A stretch of DNA of 64,000 nt, taken from assembly GCA_036677685.1 (NCBI GenBank), contig JAVBWA010000008.1, positions 186,001 to 250,000 of the forward strand, read 5' to 3'. The translations under genes and the position numbers were made by a program. The notes under the pieces are model-generated. The model saw only the letters and a program-made list of their open reading frames with translations, was not told where the DNA came from and did no database searches. Below, piece by piece: positions 34,476 through 44,200 of the stretch (within the stretch, counting starts at the first letter, position 1; every line of letters begins with the position of its first letter). Source of the DNA: JAQUBU01 sp036677685 (GTDB lineage Bacteria > Bacillota > Syntrophomonadia > Syntrophomonadales > Syntrophomonadaceae).

Positions 34476-37070
34476 TTATTCTATTTCAAGAACTAATTGG
34501 CCGTTCTCGACTGTAATTCTTACCTGGCTGTCCATCTTGATCTCTCCGCCGATTAACTTGCGCGACAGGGCGGTCTCTACTTCCTGCTGGATAAGTCTCT
34601 TTAAAGGTCTGGCGCCATAGGCCGGATCGTAGCCTTTATGGGCCAGGTAGGCCAGAACCCCTTGATCCCACTCCAATTTAGCGCGGTTGTTTTGAATCAG
34701 GCGCTGCTGCAAACGCTTCAGCAGCATTTCACTGATGGTTTCAATCTGATCCTGTTCCAGGGCATGGAACACTATTACTTCATCCACCCGGTTCAGGAAT
34801 TCCGGGCGGAAACTCAAGCGCAGAAGGCTTAAGACCCGCTGTTTCATGTCCTCGTATTCCCCGCCGCTGTGCTGGAAGTTAAGAATCTCCTGACTGCCTA
34901 TATTGGAAGTCATTATGATTATCGTGTTGCGAAAATCCACCATCCGGCCTTTGCCATCGGTAAGACGACCGTCATCCAGAATTTGCAGCAGAATGTTGAA
35001 TACATCGTTATGAGCTTTTTCAATTTCATCGAAAAGCAGGACCGAATATGGCTTTCTCCTTACGGCCTCGCTCAACTGCCCGCCTTCCTCATAACCGACA
35101 TAACCGGGGGGCGCTCCGATCAACCGGGCTACACTGTGTTTTTCCATATATTCCGACATATCCAGGCGGATCATGCTCTTCTCATCATCGAAAAGCGCTT
35201 CCGCCAGGGCTTTGCTGAGTTCGGTCTTGCCGACTCCGGTCGGCCCCAGGAATATAAAGCTGCCCACCGGACGGTTGGGGTCTTTCAAACCGCTGCGCGA
35301 CCTTAAAACAGCGTCGGCTACGGCTTCAACCGCCTCACTCTGGCCTACCACCCGCTGGTGCAGGATTTCGCCCAGATGCATGAGCTTCTCCTTCTCACCT
35401 TCCAGGAGGCGGCTGACCTGAATACCGGTCCAGCGGCTTACCACCTTGGCAATATCCTCCTCGTCGACTTCTTCTTTTAAGAGCATATGATGTTTCTGCT
35501 TTTCGGCCAGCAGTTCTTCTTCCGCTTTGAGCTTTCTTTCCAGGTCATTCAGGCGGCCGTATTTAAGCTCGGCGATGCGGTTCAAATCATAGCTGCGCTC
35601 CGCTTTTTCCATCTCACTGCGCACTTCTTCGATTTCCTTTTTAATCTGGCGCACCCGGGAAATCGCCTGCTTTTCAGATTGCCACTGGGTTTGCATGGCA
35701 TCGGCTTCCCCCTGCAGGTCCTGCAATTCCTTCAATATGCTTTCCAGCCGCTCACGCGAAGAATTATCCTTCTCTTTTTCCAGAGCAGCCGCTTCGATTT
35801 CAAGCTGCATCTTACGCCGGGTTATTTCATCCAGTTCGGTCGGCATGCTGTCGATTTCAGTACGCAGGCGGGCTGCCGCTTCATCCATGAGGTCAATGGC
35901 TTTATCCGGCAGGAAGCGGTCCGAAATATAACGGTCCGAAAGTACTGCGGCCGCCACCAGGGCAGAATCCTGGATGCGCACGCCATGATGCACCTCATAG
36001 CGTTCCTTTAATCCGCGCAGAATAGAAATGCTGTCTTCCACCGAAGGGGGGTTGACCATTACCGGTTGAAAACGCCGTTCCAGAGCGGCATCCTTTTCTA
36101 TATGTTTACGGTACTCGCTGATCGTGGTGGCTCCTATGGCACGCAGTTCGCCGCGGGCCAGCATCGGTTTCAGCAAATTGCTGGCGTCCATTGCGCCTTC
36201 GGCAGCACCGGCTCCTACTACTGTATGCAGTTCATCGATAAATACGATGACCCGCCCGTTGGATCGTTCAACTTCCTTTAAAACCGCTTTCAGTCTTTCT
36301 TCAAACTCACCGCGGTATTTGGCCCCGGCTACCAGGGCTCCCATATCCAGAGCGATAAGCTGTTTGTCTTTTAAGCCTTCCGGGACATCGCGCGCTACAA
36401 TCCGCCTGGCCAGCCCTTCGACAATAGCGGTTTTACCAACGCCCGGCTCGCCGATCAACACCGGATTGTTTTTGGTGCGGCGCGATAATATCTCCATGGT
36501 GCGGCGAATTTCCTCATCCCGGCCGATTACCGGGTCAAGCTTGCCTTCCGCCGCCAGCCGGGTCAGGTCGCGGCCATAGCGTTCCAGGGCTTCGTAGCTG
36601 TCTTCGGGGTTGTCGTTTTGCACCCGCTGCGAGCCCCGCACGCTTTTCAGAGCATTGAACAACTGGTCGCGACCCAGCCCCGATCTGCTCATCAGTTCCC
36701 GCAAATCAGCCTCGGCTTCGGCCAGCAATGCCAGCAGCAAGTGCTCCACACTGACATAGTCGTCTTTAAGTTCTTTGGCTTCCTTTTCCGCACGGTTCAA
36801 GACCCGGGCCAAACTCCCGCTCATGTACACTGAACCTTCATAACCATAAACCGCCGGTATTTTATCCAGCAGTTGCCGGAGCTGCGGTTCAAAAACCGCC
36901 AGATCAACCCCCGCCTGCTGCAGCAAGCGCGGAGCAAGTCCGCCTTCCTGTTCCAGCAAGGCCAAGAGCAAATGCTTGTTGCCGATTTCCTGGTGGTGTT
37001 TTTCAATCGCCAGGTTTTGGGCATCAGCCAGGGCCTGTCGTGATTTTTGGGTCAAACGCTCAACATTCAT
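34476..37070 (-). CDS. clpB: ClpB disaggregase
   Basis: Hexameric AAA+ protein (864 aa) that works with DnaK to recover aggregated proteins. Two Clp_N repeats (about 1-150) are followed by the first AAA domain (GEPGVGKT; VFIDELHTVVG), a long coiled-coil middle domain (about 400-520) and the second AAA domain (GPTGVGKTELSKALAE). No ClpP-binding IGF loop is seen. The start overlaps nothing but follows cbpM by 4 bp. The gene ends the chaperone operon before a clear terminator. Confidence 0.97.
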   Translation of the reverse strand: MNVERLTQKSRQALADAQNLAIEKHHQEIGNKHLLLALLEQEGGLAPRLLQQAGVDLAVFEPQLRQLLDKIPAVYGYEGSVYMSGSLARVLNRAEKEAKELKDDYVSVEHLLLALLAEAEADLRELMSRSGLGRDQLFNALKSVRGSQRVQNDNPEDSYEALERYGRDLTRLAAEGKLDPVIGRDEEIRRTMEILSRRTKNNPVLIGEPGVGKTAIVEGLARRIVARDVPEGLKDKQLIALDMGALVAGAKYRGEFEERLKAVLKEVERSNGRVIVFIDELHTVVGAGAAEGAMDASNLLKPMLARGELRAIGATTISEYRKHIEKDAALERRFQPVMVNPPSVEDSISILRGLKERYEVHHGVRIQDSALVAAAVLSDRYISDRFLPDKAIDLMDEAAARLRTEIDSMPTELDEITRRKMQLEIEAAALEKEKDNSSRERLESILKELQDLQGEADAMQTQWQSEKQAISRVRQIKKEIEEVRSEMEKAERSYDLNRIAELKYGRLNDLERKLKAEEELLAEKQKHHMLLKEEVDEEDIAKVVSRWTGIQVSRLLEGEKEKLMHLGEILHQRVVGQSEAVEAVADAVLRSRSGLKDPNRPVGSFIFLGPTGVGKTELSKALAEALFDDEKSMIRLDMSEYMEKHSVARLIGAPPGYVGYEEGGQLSEAVRRKPYSVLLFDEIEKAHNDVFNILLQILDDGRLTDGKGRMVDFRNTIIIMTSNIGSQEILNFQHSGGEYEDMKQRVLSLLRLSFRPEFLNRVDEVIVFHALEQDQIETISEMLLKRLQQRLIQNNRAKLEWDQGVLAYLAHKGYDPAYGARPLKRLIQQEVETALSRKLIGGEIKMDSQVRITVENGQLVLEIE

Positions 37071-37074
37071 CCTA

Positions 37075-37350
37075 TCACCTCATTCCTTTTAGGTCTTCAA
37101 TCTCTTGTTCCAGTACTTTGATTCTGTCCAACAAGTCCACAATGATAGCGGCGCCGTTCAAATTGACGCCTAAAAAATTCTTCAAACGCATCATTTTGTT
37201 GATACGCTGGATATATCTCATGTCGATGCTGTCATCAATTATTTCAACTATGCCCATTTCCTCTAAAACCTGCAGCAGTTCAGGATGCAAATCGAGCTGG
37301 GAGATCGGCAGCTTTTCATCTTGGTGATAAAAAACCTTGATTAATTTCAT
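37075..37350 (-). CDS. cbpM: CbpM-like chaperone modulator
   Basis: 91 residues, mostly helical, with a MerR-like N-terminal part (LDLHPELLQVLEEMGIVEIID) and a C-terminal coiled coil (LLDRIKVLEQEIEDLKGM). CbpM proteins bind the J-domain of CbpA and block its work with DnaK. The start codon overlaps the dnaJ stop (ATGA), which supports tight coupling with that J-protein. Confidence 0.85.
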   Translation of the reverse strand: MKLIKVFYHQDEKLPISQLDLHPELLQVLEEMGIVEIIDDSIDMRYIQRINKMMRLKNFLGVNLNGAAIIVDLLDRIKVLEQEIEDLKGMR

Positions 37351-38381
37351 TTCTCTACCTCCCCGCCTGCTTTACGCTGTTTTTGAATATCCATCAAACG
37401 TTGGTACAGTTCCTTCTCTTCGCTATTCAATTCGCGGGGGGTATCGATTCTGATAACTACGTAATGGTCCCCGCGCACTCCATCCTTTTGAGCCATTCCT
37501 TTGCCCTTGAGGCGCATCTTTTGTCCGCTGTGGCTGCCGGCGGGAATACTCATGGTCACCGTATTGTCCAGGGTAGCAACTTTAACCCGGTCCCCCAGGA
37601 CGGCTTGCTCCGGGCGAATATTAAGCTCGCTCTCAATATCCCGGCCCTTGACGTTAAATAACGGGTGGGGCAGCAGGTGAACCTTCAAATACAAATCACC
37701 CTTCTCCCCGCCGCCCAAGCCGGCTCCCCCCTGTCCTTTTAGGCGGATGCTGCTGCCTTCATAGACCCCGGCCGGTATCCGCACATTAAGATTGTGGGGT
37801 TCACTGATACTGCCGGTGCCACCGCAACTCCGGCAAATATTCTGCCCGGCCAGGCCGCTGCCCCGGCATTCGGGACAAATCTGACCGGTCGCAAGCTGCA
37901 AAGATTTGCTAATTCCATGAAACGCCTCTTCCAGGCTAAGATCGATAGAGCTTTCTATATCCTGCCCTCGTACCGGTCCATCATAGAATTCGCTCCGGCG
38001 GCGTCTCCCCCGGGAAGGACCGGCAGCCTGTGAACCGAAGAGCACAGAGAAAAAGTCGCTGAATCCCTGCAGATCTTCGGGATTGAGGTTGCTTGTACTG
38101 TAGTAACCGCTTTCCCCAAATGGGGAGCTGTCAAACTGCTCCCCGCTGCGCCAGTTGCTGCCCAGGCGGTCGTATTTTTCACGCTTCTCGGGGTCGCTTA
38201 AAACCTCGTAAGCTTCGTTGATCTGCTTGAACTTTTCATCGGCTTCTTCTTTCTTTTTGCCGGAATGTAAATCAGGATGCCACTTACGGGCCAGTTTGCG
38301 ATAAGCCGACTTGATGGCCTTTGGGTCGGCATCCCGCTTTACCCCCAGGATCTCATAATAGTCCTGATAAGATACCGCCAT
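37347..38381 (-). CDS. DnaJ/CbpA-type co-chaperone with a reduced zinc site
   Basis: 344 residues. J-domain with HPD at 35-37, a G/F/S linker (about 75-130), then C-terminal substrate domains. Only two CxxC units are present (Cys169, 172, 183, 186), instead of the four CxxCxGxG units of classic DnaJ, so it binds at most one zinc. That places it between type I and CbpA type II J-proteins. It follows dnaK by 23 bp and is paired with CbpM. The ATG follows GAGGATGAG. Confidence 0.92.
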   Translation of the reverse strand: MAVSYQDYYEILGVKRDADPKAIKSAYRKLARKWHPDLHSGKKKEEADEKFKQINEAYEVLSDPEKREKYDRLGSNWRSGEQFDSSPFGESGYYSTSNLNPEDLQGFSDFFSVLFGSQAAGPSRGRRRRSEFYDGPVRGQDIESSIDLSLEEAFHGISKSLQLATGQICPECRGSGLAGQNICRSCGGTGSISEPHNLNVRIPAGVYEGSSIRLKGQGGAGLGGGEKGDLYLKVHLLPHPLFNVKGRDIESELNIRPEQAVLGDRVKVATLDNTVTMSIPAGSHSGQKMRLKGKGMAQKDGVRGDHYVVIRIDTPRELNSEEKELYQRLMDIQKQRKAGGEVEK

Positions 38382-38404
38382 CTTCTCATCCTCCGTTAAT
38401 TCTT

Positions 38405-40273
38405 CTAATCCTCATCAAACTCCACATCAACCACATGCTCTTTATTTCCCTGGCCTGCTTCACTACCGGCTTGCCCGGTATCCGGCCCCAGGTTTTCAAG
38501 GGCATAGGCCGCCTGTTCGAGTTCATTGTAAAGAGCTTTAACCTTATCGGCTGGAGCGTTCTCTTCCAAAGCTTTTTTAAGTTCAGCCAGCAGTTCTTCG
38601 AGCCGTGCCTTCTCATGAACCGGAAGCTGCCCGCCGGCGGCTGCCATTTTGCGTTCTACAGTATAGCAGAGGCTGTCCGCCTGGTTGCGCATTTCCACTT
38701 CTTCGCGTCTTTTCTTGTCTTCGCGCTGGTAAGCCTCGGCGTCTTTCAACATACGCTCGACTTCAGCTTTTTCCAGGTTCGATGAACCGCTGATGGTCAC
38801 ACTCTGTTCCTTACCGCTGCCCTGGTCTTTGGCGCTGACCTTGAGGATGCCGTTGGCATCAATATCGAAAGTAACTTCAATCTGCGGAACACCCCGGGGC
38901 GCCAGCGGTATGCCTTCCAGTTTGAACTGTCCCAGTGAACGATTATCACGGGCCATTTCCCTTTCGCCCTGCAGGACATGAATATCAACTGCGGGCTGCC
39001 GGTCTTCGGCGGTGCTGAATATTTCACTGCGGCGCGCCGGTATGGTGGTATTGCGTTCGATTATTTTGGTCATCAATCCGCCCATGGTCTCCACCCCCAG
39101 CGACAACGGGGTAACATCCAAGAGCACCACGTCTTTGACTTCACCGGCCAGAACACCGGCTTGAATGGCCGCTCCCACTGCCACTACTTCATCGGGGTTT
39201 ACACTCATATTAGGTTCTTTGCCGGTTAATTCACGGACCAGTTTTTGTACTGCCGGAACCCGGGTCGAGCCGCCTACCAGGATTACTTCCTCAATATCTT
39301 TGGCCGTCATTTTGGCATCATCCAGTGCAGCCCGCACCGGTCCCCGCAAACGTTCCACCATCTCATGAATCAGATCTTCGAATTTGGCCCTGGTCAGTTT
39401 TACATCCAGGTGCTTCGGCCCCGATTCGTCGGCGGTGATAAAAGGCAGACTGACCGTGGTTTCGATAATGCTTGAAAGCTCCACCTTGGCCTTTTCCGCC
39501 GCTTCGGTAAGCCGCTGCAAAGCATGTTTATCCTTTAAGAGGTCGATGCCGTAATCTTTCTTGAATTCACCGGCCAAATAATCCACAATCGCCTTGTCAA
39601 AATTATCGCCACCAAGGTGGGTGTCGCCATTGGTGGATTTTACTTCAAACACCCCGTCGCCCACTTCCAGGATGGAGACGTCGAATGTTCCTCCACCCAG
39701 GTCGAAAACCAGAATGGTTTCATTGGCCTTTTTGTCCAGCCCGTAGGCCAGGGCGGCTGCAGTCGGCTCGTTGATTATGCGCAAGACGTTAAGCCCGGCG
39801 ATTCGCCCCGCATCTTTGGTAGCCTGGCGCTGGGCGTCATTAAAATAGGCCGGTACGGTAATGACTGCCTCGTTTACCTTTTCCCCCAGATACTTGGCGG
39901 CGTCTTCGACCAGCTTCTTCAATACCATGGCCGAGATTTCTTCCGGAGCCATTAATTTGTCCTTAACCTTAAAACGCACCGAATCAGCCGGCCCCACCGC
40001 TACATTATAGGGCACAAGCTTGCGCTCGCTTTCGACTTCCGAGAAACGCCGGCCGACAAACCTTTTTACCGAGTAAAAAGTGTTTTCCGGATTCAAAGCT
40101 CCCTGCCGTTTGGCAATCTGCCCCACCAATCTTTCATTGTTTTCCTTGAAAGCCACCACCGAAGGGGTGGTGCGGTTTCCTTCCGCATTAACAATAACCG
40201 CCGGATCTCCAGCTTCTATAACCGCAACAACCGAATTAGTTGTTCCCAAATCAATTCCTACTACTTTAGCCAT
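38405..40273 (-). CDS. dnaK: DnaK Hsp70 chaperone
   Basis: ATP-driven chaperone (622 aa). The ATPase domain (about 1-360) has GIDLGTTNSVVA, FDLGGGTFDVSIL and VILVGGSTRVPAVQ. The linker VVLLDVTPLSLG and a substrate domain follow, then a helical lid and an acidic tail (VVDVEFDED). The order dnaK-dnaJ-cbpM-clpB without hrcA or grpE marks it as a separate, probably secondary, heat-shock operon. The ATG follows GGAAGGAGG. Confidence 0.97.
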   Translation of the reverse strand: MAKVVGIDLGTTNSVVAVIEAGDPAVIVNAEGNRTTPSVVAFKENNERLVGQIAKRQGALNPENTFYSVKRFVGRRFSEVESERKLVPYNVAVGPADSVRFKVKDKLMAPEEISAMVLKKLVEDAAKYLGEKVNEAVITVPAYFNDAQRQATKDAGRIAGLNVLRIINEPTAAALAYGLDKKANETILVFDLGGGTFDVSILEVGDGVFEVKSTNGDTHLGGDNFDKAIVDYLAGEFKKDYGIDLLKDKHALQRLTEAAEKAKVELSSIIETTVSLPFITADESGPKHLDVKLTRAKFEDLIHEMVERLRGPVRAALDDAKMTAKDIEEVILVGGSTRVPAVQKLVRELTGKEPNMSVNPDEVVAVGAAIQAGVLAGEVKDVVLLDVTPLSLGVETMGGLMTKIIERNTTIPARRSEIFSTAEDRQPAVDIHVLQGEREMARDNRSLGQFKLEGIPLAPRGVPQIEVTFDIDANGILKVSAKDQGSGKEQSVTISGSSNLEKAEVERMLKDAEAYQREDKKRREEVEMRNQADSLCYTVERKMAAAGGQLPVHEKARLEELLAELKKALEENAPADKVKALYNELEQAAYALENLGPDTGQAGSEAGQGNKEHVVDVEFDED

Positions 40274-40333
40274 ATTTTCTTCCTCCTTCCAAATATGCCT
40301 TAAGTCTTTTTACACTTTCCAGTCTTTTTAATA

Positions 40334-40343
40334 TTTGGCGCCA
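40334..40343. promoter_or_regulatory. TTGGCGCCAA palindrome upstream of dnaK
   Basis: A perfect 10 bp palindrome about 60 bp before the dnaK start, in the predicted leader. No CIRCE element (TTAGCACTC-N9-GAGTGCTAA) is present. The role is unknown. Confidence 0.3.
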
Positions 40344-40383
40344 ACAACAGAATACAAAGATATTATGGTTATTTTTGTATCTA

Positions 40384-40520
40384 TTTAAGCACCGGAAGAA
40401 ACTGCGGAGCAGTTTCAACACACCGCTGCAACGAGGCGGGAGATTGGAACCCGCCGCCTATTTTGTCAATAGGAACCCGGCTGCCTAAAAAAGAGGGGGA
40501 CATCTTTTCGCCTCGTTATA
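40384..40520 (+). repeat. 130-bp structured intergenic repeat, copy 7, in the dnaK leader
   Basis: A full-length copy from TTTAAGCACCGGAAG to CGCCTCGTTATA. Its end lies directly downstream of the TATAAT box at 40526-40531, so the dnaK operon transcript would start at the repeat and contain all of it. Confidence 0.92.
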
Positions 40521-40525
40521 AATTC

Positions 40526-40554
40526 ATTATAAGCGTGGTTTTTCTATTAGTCAA
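40526..40554 (-). promoter_or_regulatory. Near-consensus sigma-A promoter for dnaK
   Basis: On the minus strand, TTGACT and TATAAT are 17 bp apart. The start would be near 40519, giving a leader of about 245 nt to the dnaK ATG. The -35 box overlaps the CtsR-like operator. Confidence 0.75.
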
Positions 40555-40565
40555 TAATAGTCAAA
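40549..40565 (+). promoter_or_regulatory. CtsR-like operator
   Basis: AGTCAAT-AAT-AGTCAAA: two heptads in direct repeat with a 3 bp spacer. The known CtsR box is RGTCAAA-NAN-RGTCAAA, so one heptad base and the spacer differ at most slightly. It overlaps the -35 of the dnaK promoter, as expected for repression by CtsR. No ctsR gene is in the window. Confidence 0.6.
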
Positions 40566-40575
40566 GTTATTTTTT

Positions 40576-40602
40576 AAAGAAAAATCCGGGCCTAAAGCCC
40601 GG
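40576..40602 (-). terminator. Rho-independent terminator of the TM1266-like gene
   Basis: CCGGGC-tttag-GCCCGG stem on the minus strand followed by ATTTTTCTTT, 55 bp past the stop of the gene at 40657. Confidence 0.85.
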
Positions 40603-40656
40603 AAAATTGAATATGCAAAGTCTTCGCTGCTTTGATTTATATTGCTTAGCTTTTGT

Positions 40657-40935
40657 TTAACAACACCCGCACCCGCATCCACTGCCAGGGATCTCCATTT
40701 TGAGGCACTCGGCCTTTACATCCCCGATAGCGTTAAGACCATCGCATAGGTTTTTCACTTGATTTTGATCTCCGCAAAGTTCCAGGAAAATAAAACCCGC
40801 AGCATTATCATCCTTGCTCAGTTCGCGATTAATTCCCAACCTGGTCTTGATGACATCCCCATGGTCGGTTAAAATTTGCTGCACCTTTACTGCACTTTCC
40901 ACTCTTTTCCCAATTAGAATTACAGCTACATCCAT
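40657..40935 (-). CDS. TM1266-like small regulatory protein with a Cys-rich tail
   Basis: 92 residues. The body (about 1-80) has an ACT/ferredoxin-like pattern and resembles the TM1266 family (iron-only hydrogenase system regulators), with ESAVKVQQIL and GDVIKTRLGI. The C-terminus is GCGCGCC, with Cys at 87, 89, 91 and 92, a likely metal site. The ATG at 40935 follows AAAGGAGG; the frame is open to 41019. Hydrogenase genes are not in the window, so the function is inferred from the fold only. Confidence 0.72.
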   Translation of the reverse strand: MDVAVILIGKRVESAVKVQQILTDHGDVIKTRLGINRELSKDDNAAGFIFLELCGDQNQVKNLCDGLNAIGDVKAECLKMEIPGSGCGCGCC

Positions 40936-41148
40936 TTTGATTCCTCCTTTATATTTAGTATTTATTTTTGTATGCAAATTTATATATGATTTTGCTGTAA
41001 AAACCCCTAATAGAGTCATATAGGTGAATAAAAAGTCAAAAGAAAAAAGTGAAGCGCAAGGCTTTCAAGAAGCCTGTGATCGAGGCGTACATATGGGAAG
41101 TTGATTGAATGGAATTCTTGAATAAGCAGCATTATCTGAACATAGCAG

Positions 41149-41183
41149 AAAAAATACCCCAGGCATATCAATATGTCTGGGGT
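41149..41183 (-). terminator. Rho-independent terminator of the SLH/TIG gene
   Basis: A 13 bp stem (ACCCCAGACATAT / ATATGCCTGGGGT on the minus strand) followed by ATTTTTTC, about 70 bp past the stop at 41252. The rest of 41020-41251 has no gene. Confidence 0.85.
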
Positions 41184-41251
41184 GCTGCATTGTTTTAGTG
41201 AGCAAACATGCACAGTAATATTTCTTGGAATATATGATTGCTGGCAGATAT

Positions 41252-44200
41252 TTAATTGAGTTTTACAATGTTAATTTGCGCTCCAACCGAGGGGGCGATA
41301 CTTAATAGCATTTGGGTTTCGGAGTTATTGCACAGCCTTATTGTGTCTCCGGCGGTGAGGTTTAGTATGGCGCTTCCAGAGACTCCTCCTGCTGCAAGTA
41401 CTTTTATGTTCGTGGATGCATCCACCGTTAGGTTGACGGCAAGCGCTATTGCAGAGCCGGCGGTAATACTGAGATTGTAATCGATTTTATATGTTCCTGT
41501 TTCAGTAACGGTAAAGAAAGTTGGCTGGGTCTTTGTGACACCGCTTAATGGGCCGTTTTGCTCGAATAGAACGTAGTAGTTTTGATTAACTTTACCACTC
41601 GTTGCAGCATTGGCAAGCAGATAGCCATACCCGTATGTTGCATCTAACTTATCTATGCACATCTGGGCTCCGACCGATGGAACGGGACTTAATGTCATTG
41701 CGGTTGCGGAATTATTGCGCAGTGTGATTACGTCTCCAGCGGTCAGGTTTAGCATGGCGCTTCCGGAGACTCCTCCTGCTGCAAGTACTTTTATGTTAGT
41801 GGATGCGTCCACCGTTCCATTGACGGCAATTGCTATTGCAGAGTTGACCCCGCTGGTAATATTGACATCGTAATCGATTTTATATGTTCCTGTTTCAACA
41901 ACGGTAAAGGTCGTTGTTCCTGCGGTATGTGCAACGCCGCTTAACGGGCCGTTATTGCTGAAGGGAACGTCGGCGCCACCGGCAATCACTGCATTCGCAA
42001 GCTGATATCCATAACCGCATGCTGCATCCAACTTATCTATGCATATCTGAGCGCCAAGCGATGGAGCAAGGCTTAATGTCATTGCGGTTATAGAATTATT
42101 GCGCAACGTGATTACATCTCCGGTAGTCAGATTTAGCATGGCACTTCCGGAGACTCCTCCTGGCACGTTAAGCACTGAAATGCATGTGGAAGCATATACC
42201 GATCCGTTGACCGTAAGCGCTACGGCAGAGCCGGCGCCGCCGGTAACATTAACACTGTAATCGATTTGATATGTTCCTGTTTCAGGAACAGTGAATGTAG
42301 TTGTTCCTGCGGTATGTGTGATGCCGCTTAATGGGCCGTTATTGCTGAAGGGAACATCCGCGCCACCAGCAATCGTTGCATCTGCAAGAGTGGCAAGTTG
42401 ATAAATACTACCATAAACCGGGATAGTTACATAAGTGTAAACACCAGTACCAGTCGCCGTTCCTCCTGGCGTTGTCACGGTCACATCTGCTGCTCCAGCA
42501 GCATGGGCCGGTGCCACAGCAGAGATCTGCACCGGAGAATCTACCGTGTAAGACACAGCGGCTGTTCCGCCAAAACTTACCGCTGTCGCTCCCGTGAAAT
42601 CAGTACCCGTAATGATAACTGCGGTTCCTCCGAACGTTGGTCCTGAAATCGGGCTGATTGCAGTTATTGTTGGTGCTGCAATATAAGTGTAAGCACCAGT
42701 ACCAGTCGCTGTTCCTCCTGGCGTCGTTACGGTCACATCTGCTGCTCCGGCAGCATGGGCCGGTGCCACAGCAGAGATCTGTGCGGAAGAATCTACCGTG
42801 TAAGATGCAGCGGCTGTTCCACCAAAGCTTACCGCTGTTGCTCCCGTGAAATCAGTACCCGTGATGCTAACCGTAGTTCCTCCGGCCGCCGGCCCGGAAG
42901 CCGGGCTGATCGCAGTTATTGTTGGTGCTGCAGCATAAGTGTAAGCGCCAGTACCAGTCGCTGTTCCTCCTGGCGTCGTTACGGTCACATCTGCTGCTCC
43001 GGCAGCATGGGCCGGTGCTACAGCAGAGATCTGCGCGGAAGAATCTACCGTGTAAGATGCAGTTGCTGTTCCGTCAAAGCTTACTGCTGTCGCTCCCGTG
43101 AAATCAGCACCCGTGATGCTAACCACAGTTCCTCCGGCCACCGGTCCGGAAGCCGGGCTGATCGTAGTTATTGTTGGTGCTGCAATATAAGTGTAAGCAC
43201 CAGTATCAGTCGCCGTTCCTCCTGGCGTCGTTACGGTCACATCTGCTGCTCCGGCAGCATGGGCCGGTGCCACAGCAGAGATCTGCGTGGAAGAATCTAC
43301 AATGTAAGACACAGCTGCTGTTCCGCCAAAGCTTACCGCTGTTGCTCCCGTGAAATTAGCACCCGTGATGCTAACCGCAGTTCCTCCGGCCGCCGGCCCG
43401 GAAGCCGGGCTGATCGCAGTTATTGTTGGTGCTGGTGTCGGTTCCGGTGCTGCAATATAAGTGTAAGCACCAGAAGCGGTTGCTATTCCTCCTGGCGTCG
43501 TTACGGTCACGTCTGCTGCTCCGGCAGCATGGGCCGGTGCCATAGCAGAGATCTGCGCGGAAGAATCTATGGTGTAAGATGCAGCTGCTGTTCCGCCAAA
43601 GCTCACTGCTGTCGCTCCCATAAAATTAGCACCCGTGATGCTAACCGCAGCTCCTCCGGCCGCTGGCCCTGAAGCAGGACTGATCGCAGTTATTGTTGGT
43701 GCTGGTGTCGGTTCCGGTGCTGCAATATAAGTGTAAGCACCAGAGGCGGTTGCTGTTCCTCCTGGCGTCGTTACGGTAACATCTGCTGCTCCGGCAGCAT
43801 GGGCCGGTGCCGCAGCAGAGATCTGCACGGAAGAATCTACCGTGTAAGACACAGCTGCTGTTCCGCCAAAGCTCACTGCTGTCGCTCCCGTAAAATTACT
43901 GCCCATGATGGTAACCGAAGTTCCTCCGGCCGCTGGCCCTGAATTCGGGCTAAGAGAAGCTACCGTTGGTGCCACGGTAAAATCGCCGCCAGAGCTGCCG
44001 CCGGAGCCTCTGCTTGCGGGGTTGGTATTTACAGTGGTTCCTCCAGCAACATTTGTTGTTCCCGCTATTACACCGGTTATTCCCGCGGCTGCTGTTACAT
44101 CTGTGTTCGAAGTTGTAACTATAACATTATTGGCATTAGCTGCAACACTTCCCACATTTCCGCTGCCGCTTATAGCAGTCCTCTCACCGTTTACCACAAT

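Noticed and set aside
35487..36011. Long plus-strand frame opposite clpB
   Set aside because: A shadow of a conserved gene; composition follows the antisense of clpB.
40274..40383. CIRCE operator upstream of dnaK
   Set aside because: No TTAGCACTC-N9-GAGTGCTAA match; only a short TTGGCGCCAA palindrome was found.
42755..43672. A 305-codon plus-strand open frame
   Set aside because: It is antisense to the TIG repeats of the SLH protein; the long frame follows from the biased repeat sequence and has no ribosome site.
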